Positions 1 through 12,439 of a stretch of 64,000 nt of DNA are shown here, in pieces. The notes under the pieces are model-generated. The model made no database searches. It saw only the letters and a program-made list of their open reading frames with translations, and was not told the origin of the DNA. Position 1 is the first letter of the stretch, and each line of letters opens with the position of its first letter. Location of the stretch: contig NC_092679.1 of assembly GCF_964355755.1 (NCBI RefSeq), positions 4,524,001-4,588,000 of the forward strand, given 5' to 3'. The translations under genes were made by a program, and so were the position numbers. This DNA is from Antedon mediterranea. Its lineage: Eukaryota > Echinodermata > Crinoidea > Comatulida > Antedonidae.

Positions 1-2150
1 TAATACACTTATGAGATAAAAATATCTCAGTAAGTTATAAATAAAATCCAGGGCGGATATATGGAGGGATTTTGAACAGTTGGACCTTCCATACATTTTA
101 CATAATAATGAAAATGCAATTATCTTGGCCCAAACAACATTTGTTTTATTTTGAACCTTTAGTGAATATCTAGTAGGGGTCATAATGATCTATAATAATC
201 ATGCATGAAGAAGAAGCACTCCCAAAGGGGGGAGAGCAGACGATAGAGGTCACAAGTTTCCCCCCCCCCCCACCCCTAAAAACGGTTTAGTAATGGTTAT
301 ATCTTATCTTATATGGAATATTAGAAAACATTTTAACATTAAATAATTTCTTTTTAAACCACCAACGTTGTTTGCAATTCATAGACATGGCATGTTTATA
401 TAGTACCACACCTCTGTTTATGGAGGTTGTGGGGACGAGTCCTAGTAATATAACACAACATCTCATGGTAGTCACAGTTTTTACACACACTGCCAGTACA
501 AAAAAATAGGAAAAGAAAAAAAGATCTGTGTTTGTGATTAAAAAGTAAATTACTGTAGGCTCATTAGAAAATGAATAGCCAAATTATGATCATAAATTTC
601 TGTTTCTAAATAATCTAAATTAATTCAAATCACGTTATGGGAATTTGCTTTCACTTCAGCTCCCATTTGAGGGTGCGTCTTGATAAGAAGAGCCAACAGG
701 TTACTTCTACATCAATCACTCAAAATCAGAAAAAGTACATTTCTATGTCATACATCCTATATCATGATGTTACATAAGTTTGGCTTTCTTTTTTTTGAAA
801 GATTTAAACTTTAAATACATTTATTTATCATTTTACATTTTTCGTATCTGCACAAGTATTGAAATCACTTTTGCATAGTAGTTTGTTAAATGGTTGCGGC
901 CAATTTATAGGGTTTAATAAAACAGTTGTAGTTGTATTAATCTAATTGCCAAGTGGCATATAGTACTATCCCAAAATGCAACATGACCAAACAAGCTAGT
1001 CACCATTGATGACCATTATGCTGAAGCTTCCAAATATAAAATTCACATGTTCAGAACTTTCCTAAAATTAGCCTCACACGTAAGCCTATCTGAATTGAGT
1101 GCTGACTGAGCTTTCTTTCACACTACACTGTGTCCACACCATACAATATCTCACGTTAGTATCAGGCTACAATGTTCATATCGATGGAGTTATTGCGTAA
1201 TAGCGTACAATGCTCAAAGATCAAACGTAAACTTTAGATAAAATAACGAAAGTTTTCAAATACAGGGCAATGCTTATCACTACTCTACAATGGAAGTTTT
1301 GTTGCTTAGAAAATGACTGATGGGATGCAACGCTGAAATACTTCAAACGAAACACTCAACTGTTTTCAACTAATACAGTTCGGTGTTTGTGTGAACTGAG
1401 CCTCAGAACTCAGCACACTACCACCTGGTGAGCACCTATCATGCTAGGTGGTGCATCTAATCAAACATTGTTGTACACTGTATACAGTCCTATACAATTC
1501 TAAACTTTATTAAATGGTTGATAACACATCAAGTGATTTTCTATTCCGGTGGTCTTGGTTACTGTAAACTTTATTTCACAGCGTTTTATTCCAAATAATT
1601 TATTTAGCAGACAGTTTCCGGTATGTTACGTTATCCATTAACCTTAGTTTGTGAACTTATTCCTAATGAAGCGCTGAGCAAATGCAAAAAAAAAAAACTT
1701 CTGGTCTATTAGTACTGTAATAAAAACAGCTTGGAATTCAATGTTATCTCATTACTCCAGTTACGTATAGTCTTGGTTGAGTGGTTTAACAGGAATTAAT
1801 TAATTGGTTTAGAACAAGTTTTTTTATTTGCAGTTTAAATTAAATTGAATACAATTAAATACAAACTATTTTTATCATTTATTCCCAAAAATGAATAGTT
1901 TTACTCTTCTCTGATTTCATCTCTTCTTTTTCTGAAGAGCAGAGAATTGCAAAGTAATCAAATAATGAAAAGTATAACTAAACTACAGTAAATAAAGATA
2001 TTATAGTTTCTTATTTAGCTATTAGGGAAGTTATTGATTACAAAATGTCAAAAGTATTTAGTATACCCATACATTCTTTATTGATCGTATCCATTTTAAA
2101 GTATACGTGACCTGATACAGAAATTCAAACTTAGATTTTAAAATATCCTA
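1..2150. other. AT-rich non-coding stretch
   Basis: No convincing exon, RNA gene or known repeat is seen. A poly-C run interrupted by one A lies near 256-276. Short A/T runs occur throughout. Confidence 0.5.
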
Positions 2151-2244
2151 ACTTTTTATCAAAGTACACTTCCTCCAACGCCCCTATTTACGTCATTAGC
2201 CTGCCAGCGTGCACTTTGCGTTCTATTTCTATCTTCTTGTCTGA

Positions 2245-2252
2245 TATAAAGG
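2245..2252 (+). promoter_or_regulatory. TATA box candidate
   Basis: TATAAAGG lies 55 bp before the ATG at 2307, in a local rise of GC content. A second TATATAAC is at 2259-2266. The spacing would allow a short 5' leader. This is inferred from the motif and its position only. Confidence 0.3.
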
Positions 2253-2306
2253 GCGTCTATATAACACAACCAGCTTCCCTCAACGACAAAGTTAATTGAG
2301 TGAGAT

Positions 2307-2444
2307 ATGCAGCGCGAACGAGTAGAAAATGAAATTTTAGCAACAAAGGAAAGTAATGGCTTCATTGAATGCTCTGGGGGGTTTTCGAGGGTACGAGAGG
2401 AAATAGATGAAATTTTTAAATACGGGCAACAAAACATGGCCTAG
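2307..2444 (+). CDS. Possible small gene or first coding exon, unrecognised
   Basis: An ATG opens a 45-codon frame ending in TAG. It stands out from its surroundings by balanced codon use and higher GC, and it begins MQRERVENEILATKESNGF. An in-frame TGA two codons before the ATG fixes the start. The peptide is charged and contains GFIECS, which recalls the GFIECSA region near the C-terminus of Rho-family GTPases. That is too short to assign a family, and no other GTPase motif (P-loop, NKxD) is seen nearby. A plausible splice donor, AGG followed by GTACGA at about 2392, could end a first exon after codon 28. A TATA box lies 55 bp upstream and a CCAAT box about 200 bp downstream. It could equally be a chance frame in a promoter-like segment. 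Confidence 0.3.
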   Translation: MQRERVENEILATKESNGFIECSGGFSRVREEIDEIFKYGQQNMA

Positions 2445-2505
2445 TTCCAACAACCTAACGCTTTCATCACTTTCACATTTAGGACATCACATGCTACAAA
2501 ATCAA

Positions 2506-2514
2506 CCAATCAGA
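2506..2514. promoter_or_regulatory. CCAAT-box-like motif
   Basis: CCAATCAGA matches the NF-Y core consensus. It lies downstream of the candidate frame at 2307-2444, so if it is functional it may serve a divergent transcript. A second CCAAT is near 2590. Confidence 0.2.
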
Positions 2515-2641
2515 AGTAGTGTTATATATTCAAAACACAGTATTAGAAATTTGGAGAAATTCGCAAAACAAAAAAAACGTTTAGCGCTGACCAATAAAAC
2601 GTTCTTACACAATTATCGGTTAGGTTGGATCAGAAAAACTT

Positions 2642-2793
2642 AAGCTCTGTCTACATCAAATTTATATTATAATATTATATATACATAATATATAGACATG
2701 TCATATCACTACCATATTTGGGCATATCATACCATATTTGGGCACATCACACTTTTATTGTCAAACTAATTTGATAGTGTAGACAGAGATTTA
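2642..2793. mobile_element. MITE family A copy, TTAA-type
   Basis: Left end is TTAAGCTCTGTCTACA and right end is GATAGTGTAGACAGAGA. Inside are the diagnostic strings CATATCACTACCATATTTGG and GGGCACATCACA. The left inner half is replaced by AT-rich sequence. This is one of ten copies in the window. Confidence 0.75.
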
Positions 2794-3833
2794 GTGTGAA
2801 TCTACCAAATAGAATTTATTTCATCAAAGCATCAAAAGGAATAAAGAGATTGAGAAATGTGTAAAATCCTAAGTTGATACATTGGCCTACTTACTGTATG
2901 TAATCAATAATATGATATCAATAACTGATAATAGTAATACCAATCTTTGCATTTTATCAATTAGCAAATATTACCAATCTTTGAACCCACCTGTGAAGTT
3001 GAACACTGCAAACAACCAATGATAAACAAGTGCAAACATTATTAATATGAGCCGGTGTTGAAATGGTGTGTAAAACTATGTTCTTACCATATATGGTAAA
3101 TGACATGCTGTTTTAAAGTTTGATGACCTTGCGAATTAATGTCAGCAAACTCGTTTTTTTGGAAACGAACAAGGGGTAATAGTGTTTTAACACTATGGCT
3201 AACTGCTATTTTGTTGGGCCCAAAGTTGTCTCCTTAAACTAGGGTTTTACATTATACATAAACTCGATTTGTCAAAAATTGAACATTTTTTTTAAAATTT
3301 TACTTCCTTGGTAAGATAATATAAAATTAAAAATAGGATAAAAAATACAAATAATAATATCGCAAAATTTAAAATACCGCATTAAAAAGTTCGTTTGGAA
3401 TGTATAGTATAAAATGTGAATTGTTTAATTAAGTGGTCTAATTCTGCCGGATTTGTTTTGCGAAATTTGTATGAACAAACTAAAAACAAAGGCCTACTTC
3501 TACTCATCAAAACTTTTAATCTCCTTGCTATAAACTCCGCAATGCATTATACAGCAACAAAAACAAGGAAATTAAAAATAATTAAACCAAAGTAATAAAA
3601 TGAATGAGGACAGTTGTGTGGATTACTGTGGTAGTAGATTTTTCAAGGTTTGATTCTAATTACATAATCTTTTTAAATAATTATAGAGTTCTTAGGCCTT
3701 GGATTTGATGGTCTATTGAACCTCTGTAGGCAATCAACAGTGCTGAATGATGAGATTGTTTACTCAAAAGCAAGTCCAAGGGTATCAGCTTCTGTATTTG
3801 TACTACTGTAAATGTATTCATAACCAATTGGTA
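2794..3833. other. AT-rich non-coding stretch with a decayed repeat
   Basis: No exon is recognised. About 3155-3240 holds a decayed, reverse-oriented copy of repeat family C (AACAAGGGG... TTGTTGGGCCCAAAG...TGTCTCCTTAA). Confidence 0.45.
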
Positions 3834-4036
3834 TTGACTGCCAAGAAAATACCGTATTTTATACGGTATTTTTTGAATACCGTATTTATACCATATTTTG
3901 TTGGCAGCAGAAACTGCGCTCATAACAAAAATACCGTATTTTCCCCACAAAATTTGTGGATAAAATACGGTATTTACAAATTTATACCGTATTTTTTGTA
4001 CCCTTTTCTGCTGCCAATAAAAAATACCGTATTTTT
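3834..4036. repeat. Cluster of inverted AAATACGGTATTT motifs
   Basis: The string AAAATACCGTATTT and its reverse complement occur at least seven times in both orientations. An inner pair, TTGGCAGCAGAAA (about 3901) and TTTCTGCTGCCAA (about 4006), forms perfect inverted ends of a unit of about 120 bp. The whole could fold into a strong cruciform. Open frames across it are by-products of the repeats. Confidence 0.7.
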
Positions 4037-4483
4037 TTTCACCTGCGACATTATTTTCTGTCGCTGTCAGCTGTTTTACACACGTGTATACTATAGATAT
4101 ATTCGGCGAAAATGTGGAGCAAAGACGTCACAATATTTACTATATAAATATGTGTGGAAAAGGAGGGGGTGGGGAAGCTAAAATTTCCGGCCAACTAAAA
4201 AGTAATAAAAGGAACAACCACAACTAACAAAATGAAGGAATAGACTTGTCTCCAAAGCAAGTAAACTCAAAGAAGCTGAAGAGCCTGCAAAAGCAGTACA
4301 ATAACTCGGGGAGGGAACAAATTACTTCTCTATCACTAGGGCTATAGGCTGTTGAAAGTGAGACGTAAAACTTCCTTTACTGCGACTTTTAAGTATTGAC
4401 CAAATAAATGAATGGCAATTTGGGTAAAAAGGATGAAATTTAACACGACCACCCAAGAAGTATTGTTAGCAGAAACGGGGTAC

Positions 4484-4550
4484 TAAAAAATACGGTATAA
4501 AAAATACCGTATTTTTATACCGTATTTTGAGCAGTTGCAGCAGAAAAAAA
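4484..4550. repeat. Second AAATACGGTATTT cluster
   Basis: AAAAATACGGTATAAAAAAT is followed by ACCGTATTT and then GCAGCAGAAA. It is the same motif family as at 3834-4036, 0.45 kb away, and may be the decayed other end of the same element. Confidence 0.6.
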
Positions 4551-5487
4551 AATTATTGTTTTAATAATTATATGATTAATAAATAATTAAAAATAAAAAG
4601 GCCCTCTTAATTTGGAAACATTACCAATTGGTCTAATTTGAAAATAGGTCTAGATGCAGAAGCTATGACAACGTAAATTGGAGTGGCCGAGAGCTTGTAT
4701 TTTGTGAGAATTTAAGAAGTAGCTTCTATCGCTTTTAGTATTGTTAAATTAGGAGCACCGTGTGATAATGATGATTTTCGTCGTGCATAGCATCTAATCA
4801 AAAATATTTTCATGCTTGTATAGAGACAAGGTAATTCATTCAGGCTGGCAACATCGAAAAAAAAAAAAATATAGATAGAGATAGATAGAGTATTTTCAAA
4901 AAAATTATAGTAAGAACACATAAACCTCACTCCTGAGGATGATCAAAGTGTATTGATCGAACCGTCAAGAAACTCAACAATTCTTTTCAGAACTATGCGG
5001 TGTCATAAATAACACATAAACCTGTAATAAAAATGTCTGGTTCTATAAAAAAAAAGACATATACACATAAATTGCAGACATGTGACAATTGCACCACAGC
5101 AGGTTATCAATGGTTCTTGTATAATAATACTGAACAAACCACTGAAACACAAAAGAGTTGTGATGAATCACCAGATATCAACCATCAATGATCACAAGGG
5201 CCACTTCATTATCCTAACATCACAATCTGATTGGCTGAGAGAATATTATCTTAACTTTGTTTTTGAATTGAGTTATCCTGTCAATGGTTAATTGATTCAA
5301 CAGGATCATTTAGTGTCATCCCCATTGACAAGGTGGTTTGTTTTTAGTTCATCAATCATTATACTAGATAACTACCAAACAGAATAGTACTTTGCTCTTG
5401 TAAAATGCAAACATAACTATATCACAAGAAGTTAGTCAATATTATGATCATTGTTCTATTTCTAAAGATGAATGATAATTGACTGTG
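4551..5487. other. Non-coding stretch
   Basis: No gene recognised. AT-rich, with an A-run near 4857-4869 followed by short GATA repeats. Confidence 0.45.
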
Positions 5488-5623
5488 TTCACACGCACTA
5501 GAGTTTACTTCGTTCTATGCAAGGATGTAAGCCAAACCAATCATCATCCAAACTGTCGCTTGTGATTGGTAAATTCAGTCACGTTATGTCAATGCGTCGC
5601 GACCGAATGGAAACCAAGCTTTA
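5488..5623. mobile_element. MITE family B copy, diverged
   Basis: It holds the family core CGCTTGTGATTGGT, a decayed left arm (CACTAGAG...TATGCAAGGATGTAA) and the right end GGAAACCAAGCTTTAA. The family is the one expanded at 20.7-22.0 kb. Confidence 0.6.
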
Positions 5624-5677
5624 AGCTGATCCAAAGCATATTCATGAAATATCCAATGTACTGAAAGTGCTAGTTAA

Positions 5678-5754
5678 TTCTATTACGTATCGTTAACTCT
5701 ATTACGTATCGTTAACTCTATTATGTATCGTTAACTCTATTATGTATCGTTAAC
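5678..5754. repeat. 19-bp tandem repeat, four copies
   Basis: The unit TCTATTACGTATCGTTAAC is repeated about four times. The first two copies carry ACGTAT and the last two ATGTAT. Confidence 0.85.
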
Positions 5755-5759
5755 CTATC

Positions 5760-6994
5760 AGAGTTTAACAGAAGTACATTGGAGTTATATTGATGTGATG
5801 ATTTAAATCAATGTGAATAGAACCATGATAGAACAGAGTTAACTCCAGTACGTATGAGCATACTACTTGTGTAGCAGGGCTTTGCTTTCATTCATTTTCA
5901 ATAGTGTAGGTTCATTCTGAAAAATAAAACATCTACAGGCCTAAAAACAAGTCTGTTAGAATTTAGGTTGTTACTATTCCTAAGACATTTGTAGCAATAA
6001 TAATCCTCTTCCGGTGTGAAAAGTTTATGAGCTATTAAATTGAATTTTAAACATGGTATCTTGGCACTTAAGTTGGGCCAAACTGTAAGTGCAATCGTTA
6101 CTGTACTATCCTGATATTTTGGTATATTTTGTTGACCTTGGTATTATGTTTCATTTTCTAGTTAATTCTCATAAATTGTCATAGTTTTATCATCATAGTC
6201 TATTGGTACTTTCTTTTATCATTAACCTGTTTCTTCACAAAGTGTGCTTCGACATTCTCAACAGGTGTGGCACTATAATACACAGGTGAATTTACTTTAC
6301 CCTGTTAATAGTAGAAGTCACTGAATACCATAGAGAAGTTGTTTAATACCATAGAGAAATCATACCATACAATACAGTAGCACTGGCCCGACTAAATTAG
6401 AAGTGATGATATCCTATTTAGTGTTCAGCACTATTATTCAACAGTTAAAAAAATATTTTTTTCAGAAAAATAAAAATAAAAAGTATTCTACTGACTTAGA
6501 AATATTTTTTCTAATGGCTCTGTAACCAAACAATTGATTAAGATGACACATAATGCTGATCCTATTGGAGAATAACAGTATTGCTGTTTCTAATCTAACA
6601 CTTTTGAATAATAACTTGAACCTCTTTGATACAAATAATGGTAATGTATTACATGTCTACAGTGTGTCTATTGTCCAGTATCCTAAGCAAACAATGCAGA
6701 GTTGACACACAGGTTATACACCGATAAAACTCTGGAGAACAGAAAAGAAATCAGTTATTTTTTACAGTAAAAATCAAGGAATTTTCAAATTGTCTAGAAA
6801 TGCACTACAGTAATCACATATTTATTCCAGACACATTTTAGTTTTAGTTTAAAAATATCTGCCAACTACAACTGGGCACTATTTATACACTAAAATAATG
6901 TAACAGGTACAGTGCTGTTAGCCACATTAAATTATAAATAGGCATTAATTTAATCTTTCCTATTTGTGTCCTATATTCCAACAGGTCAAAACTG
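5760..6994. other. AT-rich non-coding stretch
   Basis: Nothing recognised on either strand. Confidence 0.45.
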
Positions 6995-7180
6995 TTATTT
7001 ACCCAGGGACTTGATTGTTATACAACAAGCACAGAATACTACAAAAGATTCCTCTCTGGTTAAGTCATTAATATAAACCTTATCTGAGCCAACACAGAGG
7101 ACTCCATCCAAAACTGTGTAAACCACATTAGTATCTGTTGAACCACTTGGGGAATAATTCACCTTGTTGGAGATATACAA
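6995..7180 (-). other. Coding-like open stretch, unassigned
   Basis: The minus strand stays open for about 60 codons in a patch richer in GC than its surroundings. It reads as protein-like, including SGSTDTNVVYTVLDGVLCVG and KVYINDLTREESFVV, with no low complexity or repeat. There is no ATG at its head. A possible splice donor (AAG then GTTTAT) lies at 7079/7078, after ...CVGSDK. The stop is TAA at 6995-6997. I do not recognise the family. It could be one exon of a minus-strand gene downstream of RAD51B, or chance. Confidence 0.25.
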
Positions 7181-7785
7181 CGATTTCTCAATCCGATCAT
7201 AAGAATCGTTTTACTTAATCTCTCAAGCAACAGAACAAGTGCTGTTAAAAGCATTAATAAGTCGAAGACCCGGACTAACTTTGCCGAGTTGAACAGCGTT
7301 GTGGTTTCATATATCATCATCAAAGTTTTCAGATTTTGGATGACATTGCGGTTTCAACCCTCGGGTTTTGGATGCACACTTTATTATAGTCGTGGGTCGA
7401 TAATCATAATTTTGTGGGAACTGGTACAAAATGAACAACATTTTGATTTATTGAGATATTTGAATCCTCACTTTATATGTTTGTGGGTGGATAATTACGA
7501 TCTTGTGTCAACTGGTAATATCATATTTATTTTTTAATATATTTATTGAGCCTTCTTCTAATATATAGAACAAATGTAAGCTGTCTGTACAACAATTACA
7601 CCACTCCACACCCACCAGTAGTTTTGACACTTCATATAAAATTGTATTTAATTTTTAATGTGCATTTATACGCTTGGTTAAGCGTGGTTCCCATTAAGAC
7701 ATCATATCTATCATAAACATAAAAATTGTCTTTAACTTTGCCAAATTTACTATAAAGCAGCCTAAATAATTGTAATCTCTTCATT

Positions 7786-7940
7786 TTAAAGCTCTGTCTA
7801 CACTATCAAACTTTATGCGACAAAAAAATGTGATGTGCACATATATGGACATGATGATGTCATATCACTACCGTATTTGTGCATATCACTACCGTATTTG
7901 GGCACATCACACTAGTTTGATATTGTAGACAGAGCTTTAA
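7786..7940. mobile_element. MITE family A copy, near intact
   Basis: TTAA at 7786-7789 and 7937-7940 flanks inverted ends AGCTCTGTCTACACTATCAA and TTGATATTGTAGACAGAGCT. The interior has TGTGATGTGCACATATATGG paired with GGGCACATCACA. It is among the clearest copies for defining the element borders. Confidence 0.85.
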
Positions 7941-8394
7941 AAATAAATATAAAGAAAGGTTAATACCCTCCATAGAAAAGAACTCATTGCTGAAGCCTCC
8001 ACACGTGGTATTCATTTAGTACGCTTCCTGAACTATGTACAACTGAATAAGTGTCATACAAAAACACCAGGCAGAATGACAATTGCTAGCGTTGTGTTCA
8101 GTACAAATAAAACTGGAAACATATTCCTTGGAAACTTGTCAAAGATCTGTCAAGTTGACTGAATTTAAATTACTTTTTTAATTTGAAAGGGGTATGATTT
8201 GATATATACAGGGTTTGGGAGAGGACTCAAGGGGTACGATTTGGTATATACAGGGTTTTGTAGAGAAGACTTGTGTATAAAGGATTCAAAAGGCAGTCCA
8301 AACCTTTAAAACAATTGAGAAGGGAATAGAGCCTCATAATTTGGATTATGTGCATGAAATATAATCGTTTTATAAAATTAAGAAATCCCTCTTT
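7941..8394. other. Non-coding stretch
   Basis: No gene recognised. A short imperfect duplication carries GATTTGRTATATACAGGGTTT near 8198-8265. Confidence 0.4.
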
Positions 8395-8552
8395 GGGATT
8401 CTCCTATTCAGCGGACACTTACACGAAGGGGATACTTTCCATAAAACGAACAAGGAGGCAATAAATGATTTAACAATTTACAGCCAACTCCTATTCAGAC
8501 AACACTTTGTTGGGTCCCAAAGGTGTCCCATTAATAGAGGCTCTACTGTAAT
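8395..8552 (-). repeat. Repeat family C copy, reverse orientation
   Basis: It contains GGGATACTTTCC, then TTGTTGGGTCCCAAAGGTGT and TTAATAGAGGCTCTACTGTA, the reverse complement of the family start (CCTCTATTAAGGGGACACTT). An open frame here is a by-product. Confidence 0.6.
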
Positions 8553-8699
8553 ACATTCAATTGAATTCAATTCACTTACAATCACTTCACACTTAGATTT
8601 TAGCCAATCTTCAATACAAATATTATTATTCAATAAATATAAAACTAGAACTTGAATACATAACATTGATATAACTAGATTGAACAAAAACTCAAAAAG

Positions 8700-9410
8700 T
8701 CTGACCACCTAACCACGATCGCTTGACTCAATCATACCTCTGAATCACAATGACGCTGGTATGAAAACAAGAGACGTATGCCAACTATTAGTCAACTTTA
8801 ATCAAACAAAGTCTCTAATTATTCACCAGATTCCGTATTTATCCCACGGAACACCGATCCATGTCAGCTACAGATTTCAGCTGAATTGATCCGCAGGGAG
8901 CAAGAGTTAGTGATCCTATGGGAATAGAAGTTACTGATACGTGTGGAGTTGCTACTAGGGTCGTTGTGAAGCATAGAACCATTTAAAAGTAATTGCATTA
9001 AGTCAAATTTAAAGCTGAATTTGCAGCATGTTCAGAATGTAAGGCAAATGCAAACATTGGCCTATCTATTCAATCAATCAATCAAACCGATCAGAAAATT
9101 TGGTTGGTTCTGCATTAAATTGAGTAGAATAGTGACATTCTTGATTCATTATCATGAAGTGCTGTCTTCAAAGCAAAGGTGTGCCACCATAAAAGCTCTC
9201 CATTTAGTTTCATTTCATAATTTGACGTCATCACTCCATTTATCTCAAATTAGTGTTTTCATTTTCACTATTTAACTGAAGTCAAAAGAGCATTGTAGAA
9301 GAAAACATCTAATAAAACGTAACAACAACAACATCCTCTTACAAAAAATGTTTTACCCTAATATACAAACTCAGTAGACAGTAGATATGTTATGTCTAGT
9401 CTACTACTAG
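8700..9410. other. Non-coding stretch with one GC-richer patch
   Basis: About 8830-8985 has higher GC and a 49-codon minus-strand frame beginning MVLCFTTTLVATPHVS. No family or splice context is recognised, so it is not called as a gene. Confidence 0.35.
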
Positions 9411-9412
9411 TC

Positions 9413-10548
9413 CCTTGCTTGAAACTCTAGTCTCTTGCTGAAAACTCTGTCTCTTGCTGCAAACTCTGTCTTTTGCTGCAAACTCTAGTGTTTTTTGCTG
9501 CAAACTCTAGTCTCTTGCTGCAAACTCTGTCTTTTGCTGCAAACTCTGTCTTTTGGAGCAAACTCTAGTGTCTTTTGCTGCAAACTCTAGTCTCTTGCTG
9601 CAAACTCTAGTCTTTTTCTGAAAATTCTAGTCTTTTGCTGCAACCTCTAGTCTTTTGCTGCAACCTCTAGTCTGTTGCTGCAAATTCTAGTCTTTTGCTG
9701 CAACCTCTAGTCTGTTGCTGCAAATTCTAGTCTTTTGCTGCCAACTCTGGTCTTTTGCTGCAAACTCTAGTCTCTTGCTGCAAACTCTAGTCTTTTTCTG
9801 AAAATTCTAGTCTTTTGCTGCAACCTCTAGTCTGTTGCTGCAAATTCTAGTCTTTTGCTGCAACCTCTAGTCTGTTGCTGCAAATTCTAGACTTTTGCTG
9901 CTAACTCTAGTCTTTTGCTGCAAATTCTAGTCTTTTGCTGCAACCTCTAGTCTGTTGCTGCAACCTCTAGTCTTTTGCTGCAACCTCTAGTCTGTTGCTG
10001 CAAATTCTAGTCTTTTGCTGCTAACTCTAGTCTTTTGCTGCAAACTCTAGTCTCTTGCTGCAAACTCTAGTCTTTTGCTGCAACCTCTAGTCTGTTGCTG
10101 CAAATTCTAGTCTTTTGCTGCAACCTCTAGTCTGTTGCTGCAAATTCTAGTCTTTTGCTGCTAACTCTAGTCTTTTGCTGCAAATTCTAGTCCTTTGCTG
10201 CAACCTCTAGTCTGTTGCTGCAAATTTTAGTCTTTTGCTGCAACCTCTAGTCGTTTGCTGCAAATTTTAGTCTTTTGCTGCAACCTCTAGTCTGTTGCTG
10301 CAAATTTTAGTCTTTTGCTGCAACCTCTAGTCGTTTGCTGCAACCTCTAGTCTTTTGCTGCAAATTTTAGTCTTTTGCTGCAACCTCTAGTCTGTTGCTG
10401 CAAATTTTAGTCTTTTGCTGCAACCTCTAGTCTGTTACTGCAAATTTTAGTCTTTTGCTGCAACCTCTAGTAGTTTGCTGCAACCTCTAGTCTTTTGCTG
10501 CAAATGTTAGTCTTTTGCTGCAAATTCTAGTCTTTTGCTGCTAACTCC
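9413..10548. repeat. 20-bp minisatellite, about 56 units
   Basis: The unit is TCTTTTGCTGCAACCTCTAG. From 9601 to 10540 there are 47 consecutive 20-bp units without an indel. The first 190 bp has units of 19-23 bp. Variants (AAATTCTAG, AACCTCTAG, CTGTTGCTG) alternate, giving a 40-bp higher-order repeat. Each unit contains the small palindrome TTGCTGCAA. No long open frame runs through it. Confidence 0.95.
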
Positions 10549-10559
10549 AAGTTTATCAA

Positions 10560-12439
10560 GCAAAGTTTTATGCTGTTGGTGTTGGCAATCTTTAGTAATC
10601 TTCAAAAAAACAATGCTTTGCTCTTATGGTCATCCATTTGCTATCTATCTTTCATGTACTTGAAATGGTAAAATAAATTGAAACTTGAGAACTTGAAAAA
10701 AAAATGGTAAAGTTTCCTAGTGTACAACAAACTACCAAAAATACATTTTTTAAAAATGTATACTGTTTATGGTAAAAATATACAAGAAAAAAAATTTGAT
10801 AGCAAAAAAAAAGGTTTGGAGCCAAAATAAAATGAGGTAATAAAAGTATTTTATATAAAATAATCAAATTATAAAGCAGATTTCGACAAAAACGCATTAT
10901 GTTGCAGATTTTATTGTTAAATAATCAAAATGAGCAAAATCGGATTATTCTCAGATAGAATTTCGTAAAAACACATTGTATATGTTGCAGATTTCACTGT
11001 AAATTACAACAAGATCCTTGTTAATTAAATAAATTTGCATATAAGATTAAATTAGCCCTAACGGCAAGTGTGTCTAGCGTTTGCTCAATGTCATTTCCTT
11101 TGTAAACAAGATATGAATGCAGTAGCCTTTTTAATCCGCCAGTATATCAAGAAAATTGTTGCCTGCTAGCAGCAGATCAGATCAAATAATGCAAGTTACT
11201 TCTAACATGCAAAATTGGTAAAGTTTTTTGTTTTGTTTTTAAACTACCAAAAACAAAAATGTACACTGTTTATAGTAAAATATATAGAAATAATAAAATA
11301 GATAGTAAAAAAGGTTTGGAGCCAAAATAAAATATGGTAATAAAAAGTATATAAAATATTCAAATTATATGTTGACTTTATAAAAAATGTTTCAGTGAAA
11401 ATGCTTCTGTTTTGGTAAAATTTTGAAATTTTTTGTTTCTTTTCGTGCTTGTTCCACAATTTTTTTCCCTTTTTTCTAAAACGTTGCTTGACATCAATTC
11501 ATATTTAAAAAAACTTATTTTTTAGAAAATACCACAACTTAATTTGTTATTCAACTTTAAAGTCTGTCAGACTGTAATGTTTTTTCAATTACATTTCTAT
11601 TTATTTATATCGTTCAATGTACAATAAAGGTTATTCATTAGGTTTGACTGTCATGGCTGCAAATTACCGCAATGAGCAATCATTAATAAATTCTTTTGTT
11701 GAGATTGAAAACTTCCTCCTTCTAACATAATAAACACATTTATATGCTATAGTTATTTTTGGTACTAATTTGATGTGATAAGGATTACATATACATTTTC
11801 TCTAAATTCTATTTTGTAATGATTACAAAATATCATATTTTTACAGTAATTATATAACAACTAGAGAGTCAAGTCCATTACTACCCCAGTTCATAAAGTT
11901 GACATAAACAATACTTTTGTGCAAATTCATCTGTTTGGCGATTCTTTTTTCATTTTGCATAAAAATTGTACATTCCGTATGACATCATCGTAAAATAATG
12001 TTACTTTAGGACACAAAAAACCAGCAAATAAATGATTAACAGAGGTCATTATTCTTATGGATATCTTTAAAATTATGCATTCCCCCTATTTTATAAATGG
12101 AAGAATCTTAAACTTAACTTGGCATACTATTGACCAATCACAACTACGTATATCCATATATGGTATACTATTAGTCAAATATTTGAATGATTAATAAGTG
12201 ATTTATTGTTATAATTCTTAAAATAAAGTTAAACATTAGAAATTAATGGTAATGAACCAAATTAATAACTTACATAATTATTATTAATAACTGATAATAC
12301 AACATAATTGAATAAACATATTATATGAAAATGTGTAATCATACTTTATTTCCTATGTACAGTATAAACCATATTTGTTTTCTTAAATTCTAAATTATGG
12401 CAGAGGGAAAAGAGAGAAAAAAGTGCAATAGGTGTAGAA
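10560..12439. other. AT-rich non-coding stretch
   Basis: No gene recognised. A sequence at about 10700-10920 (including GGTTTGGAGCCAAAATAAAAT) recurs in the same orientation at about 11220-11410, so an old, decayed direct duplication is likely. Confidence 0.45.

Noticed and set aside
3681-4181. Plus- and minus-strand frames of 89-144 codons
   Set aside because: Both cross the inverted ATACGGTATT cluster. They are AT-driven and have no domain.
9413-10548. CRISPR array
   Set aside because: The units are contiguous 20-bp repeats with no unique spacers, in a eukaryotic context.
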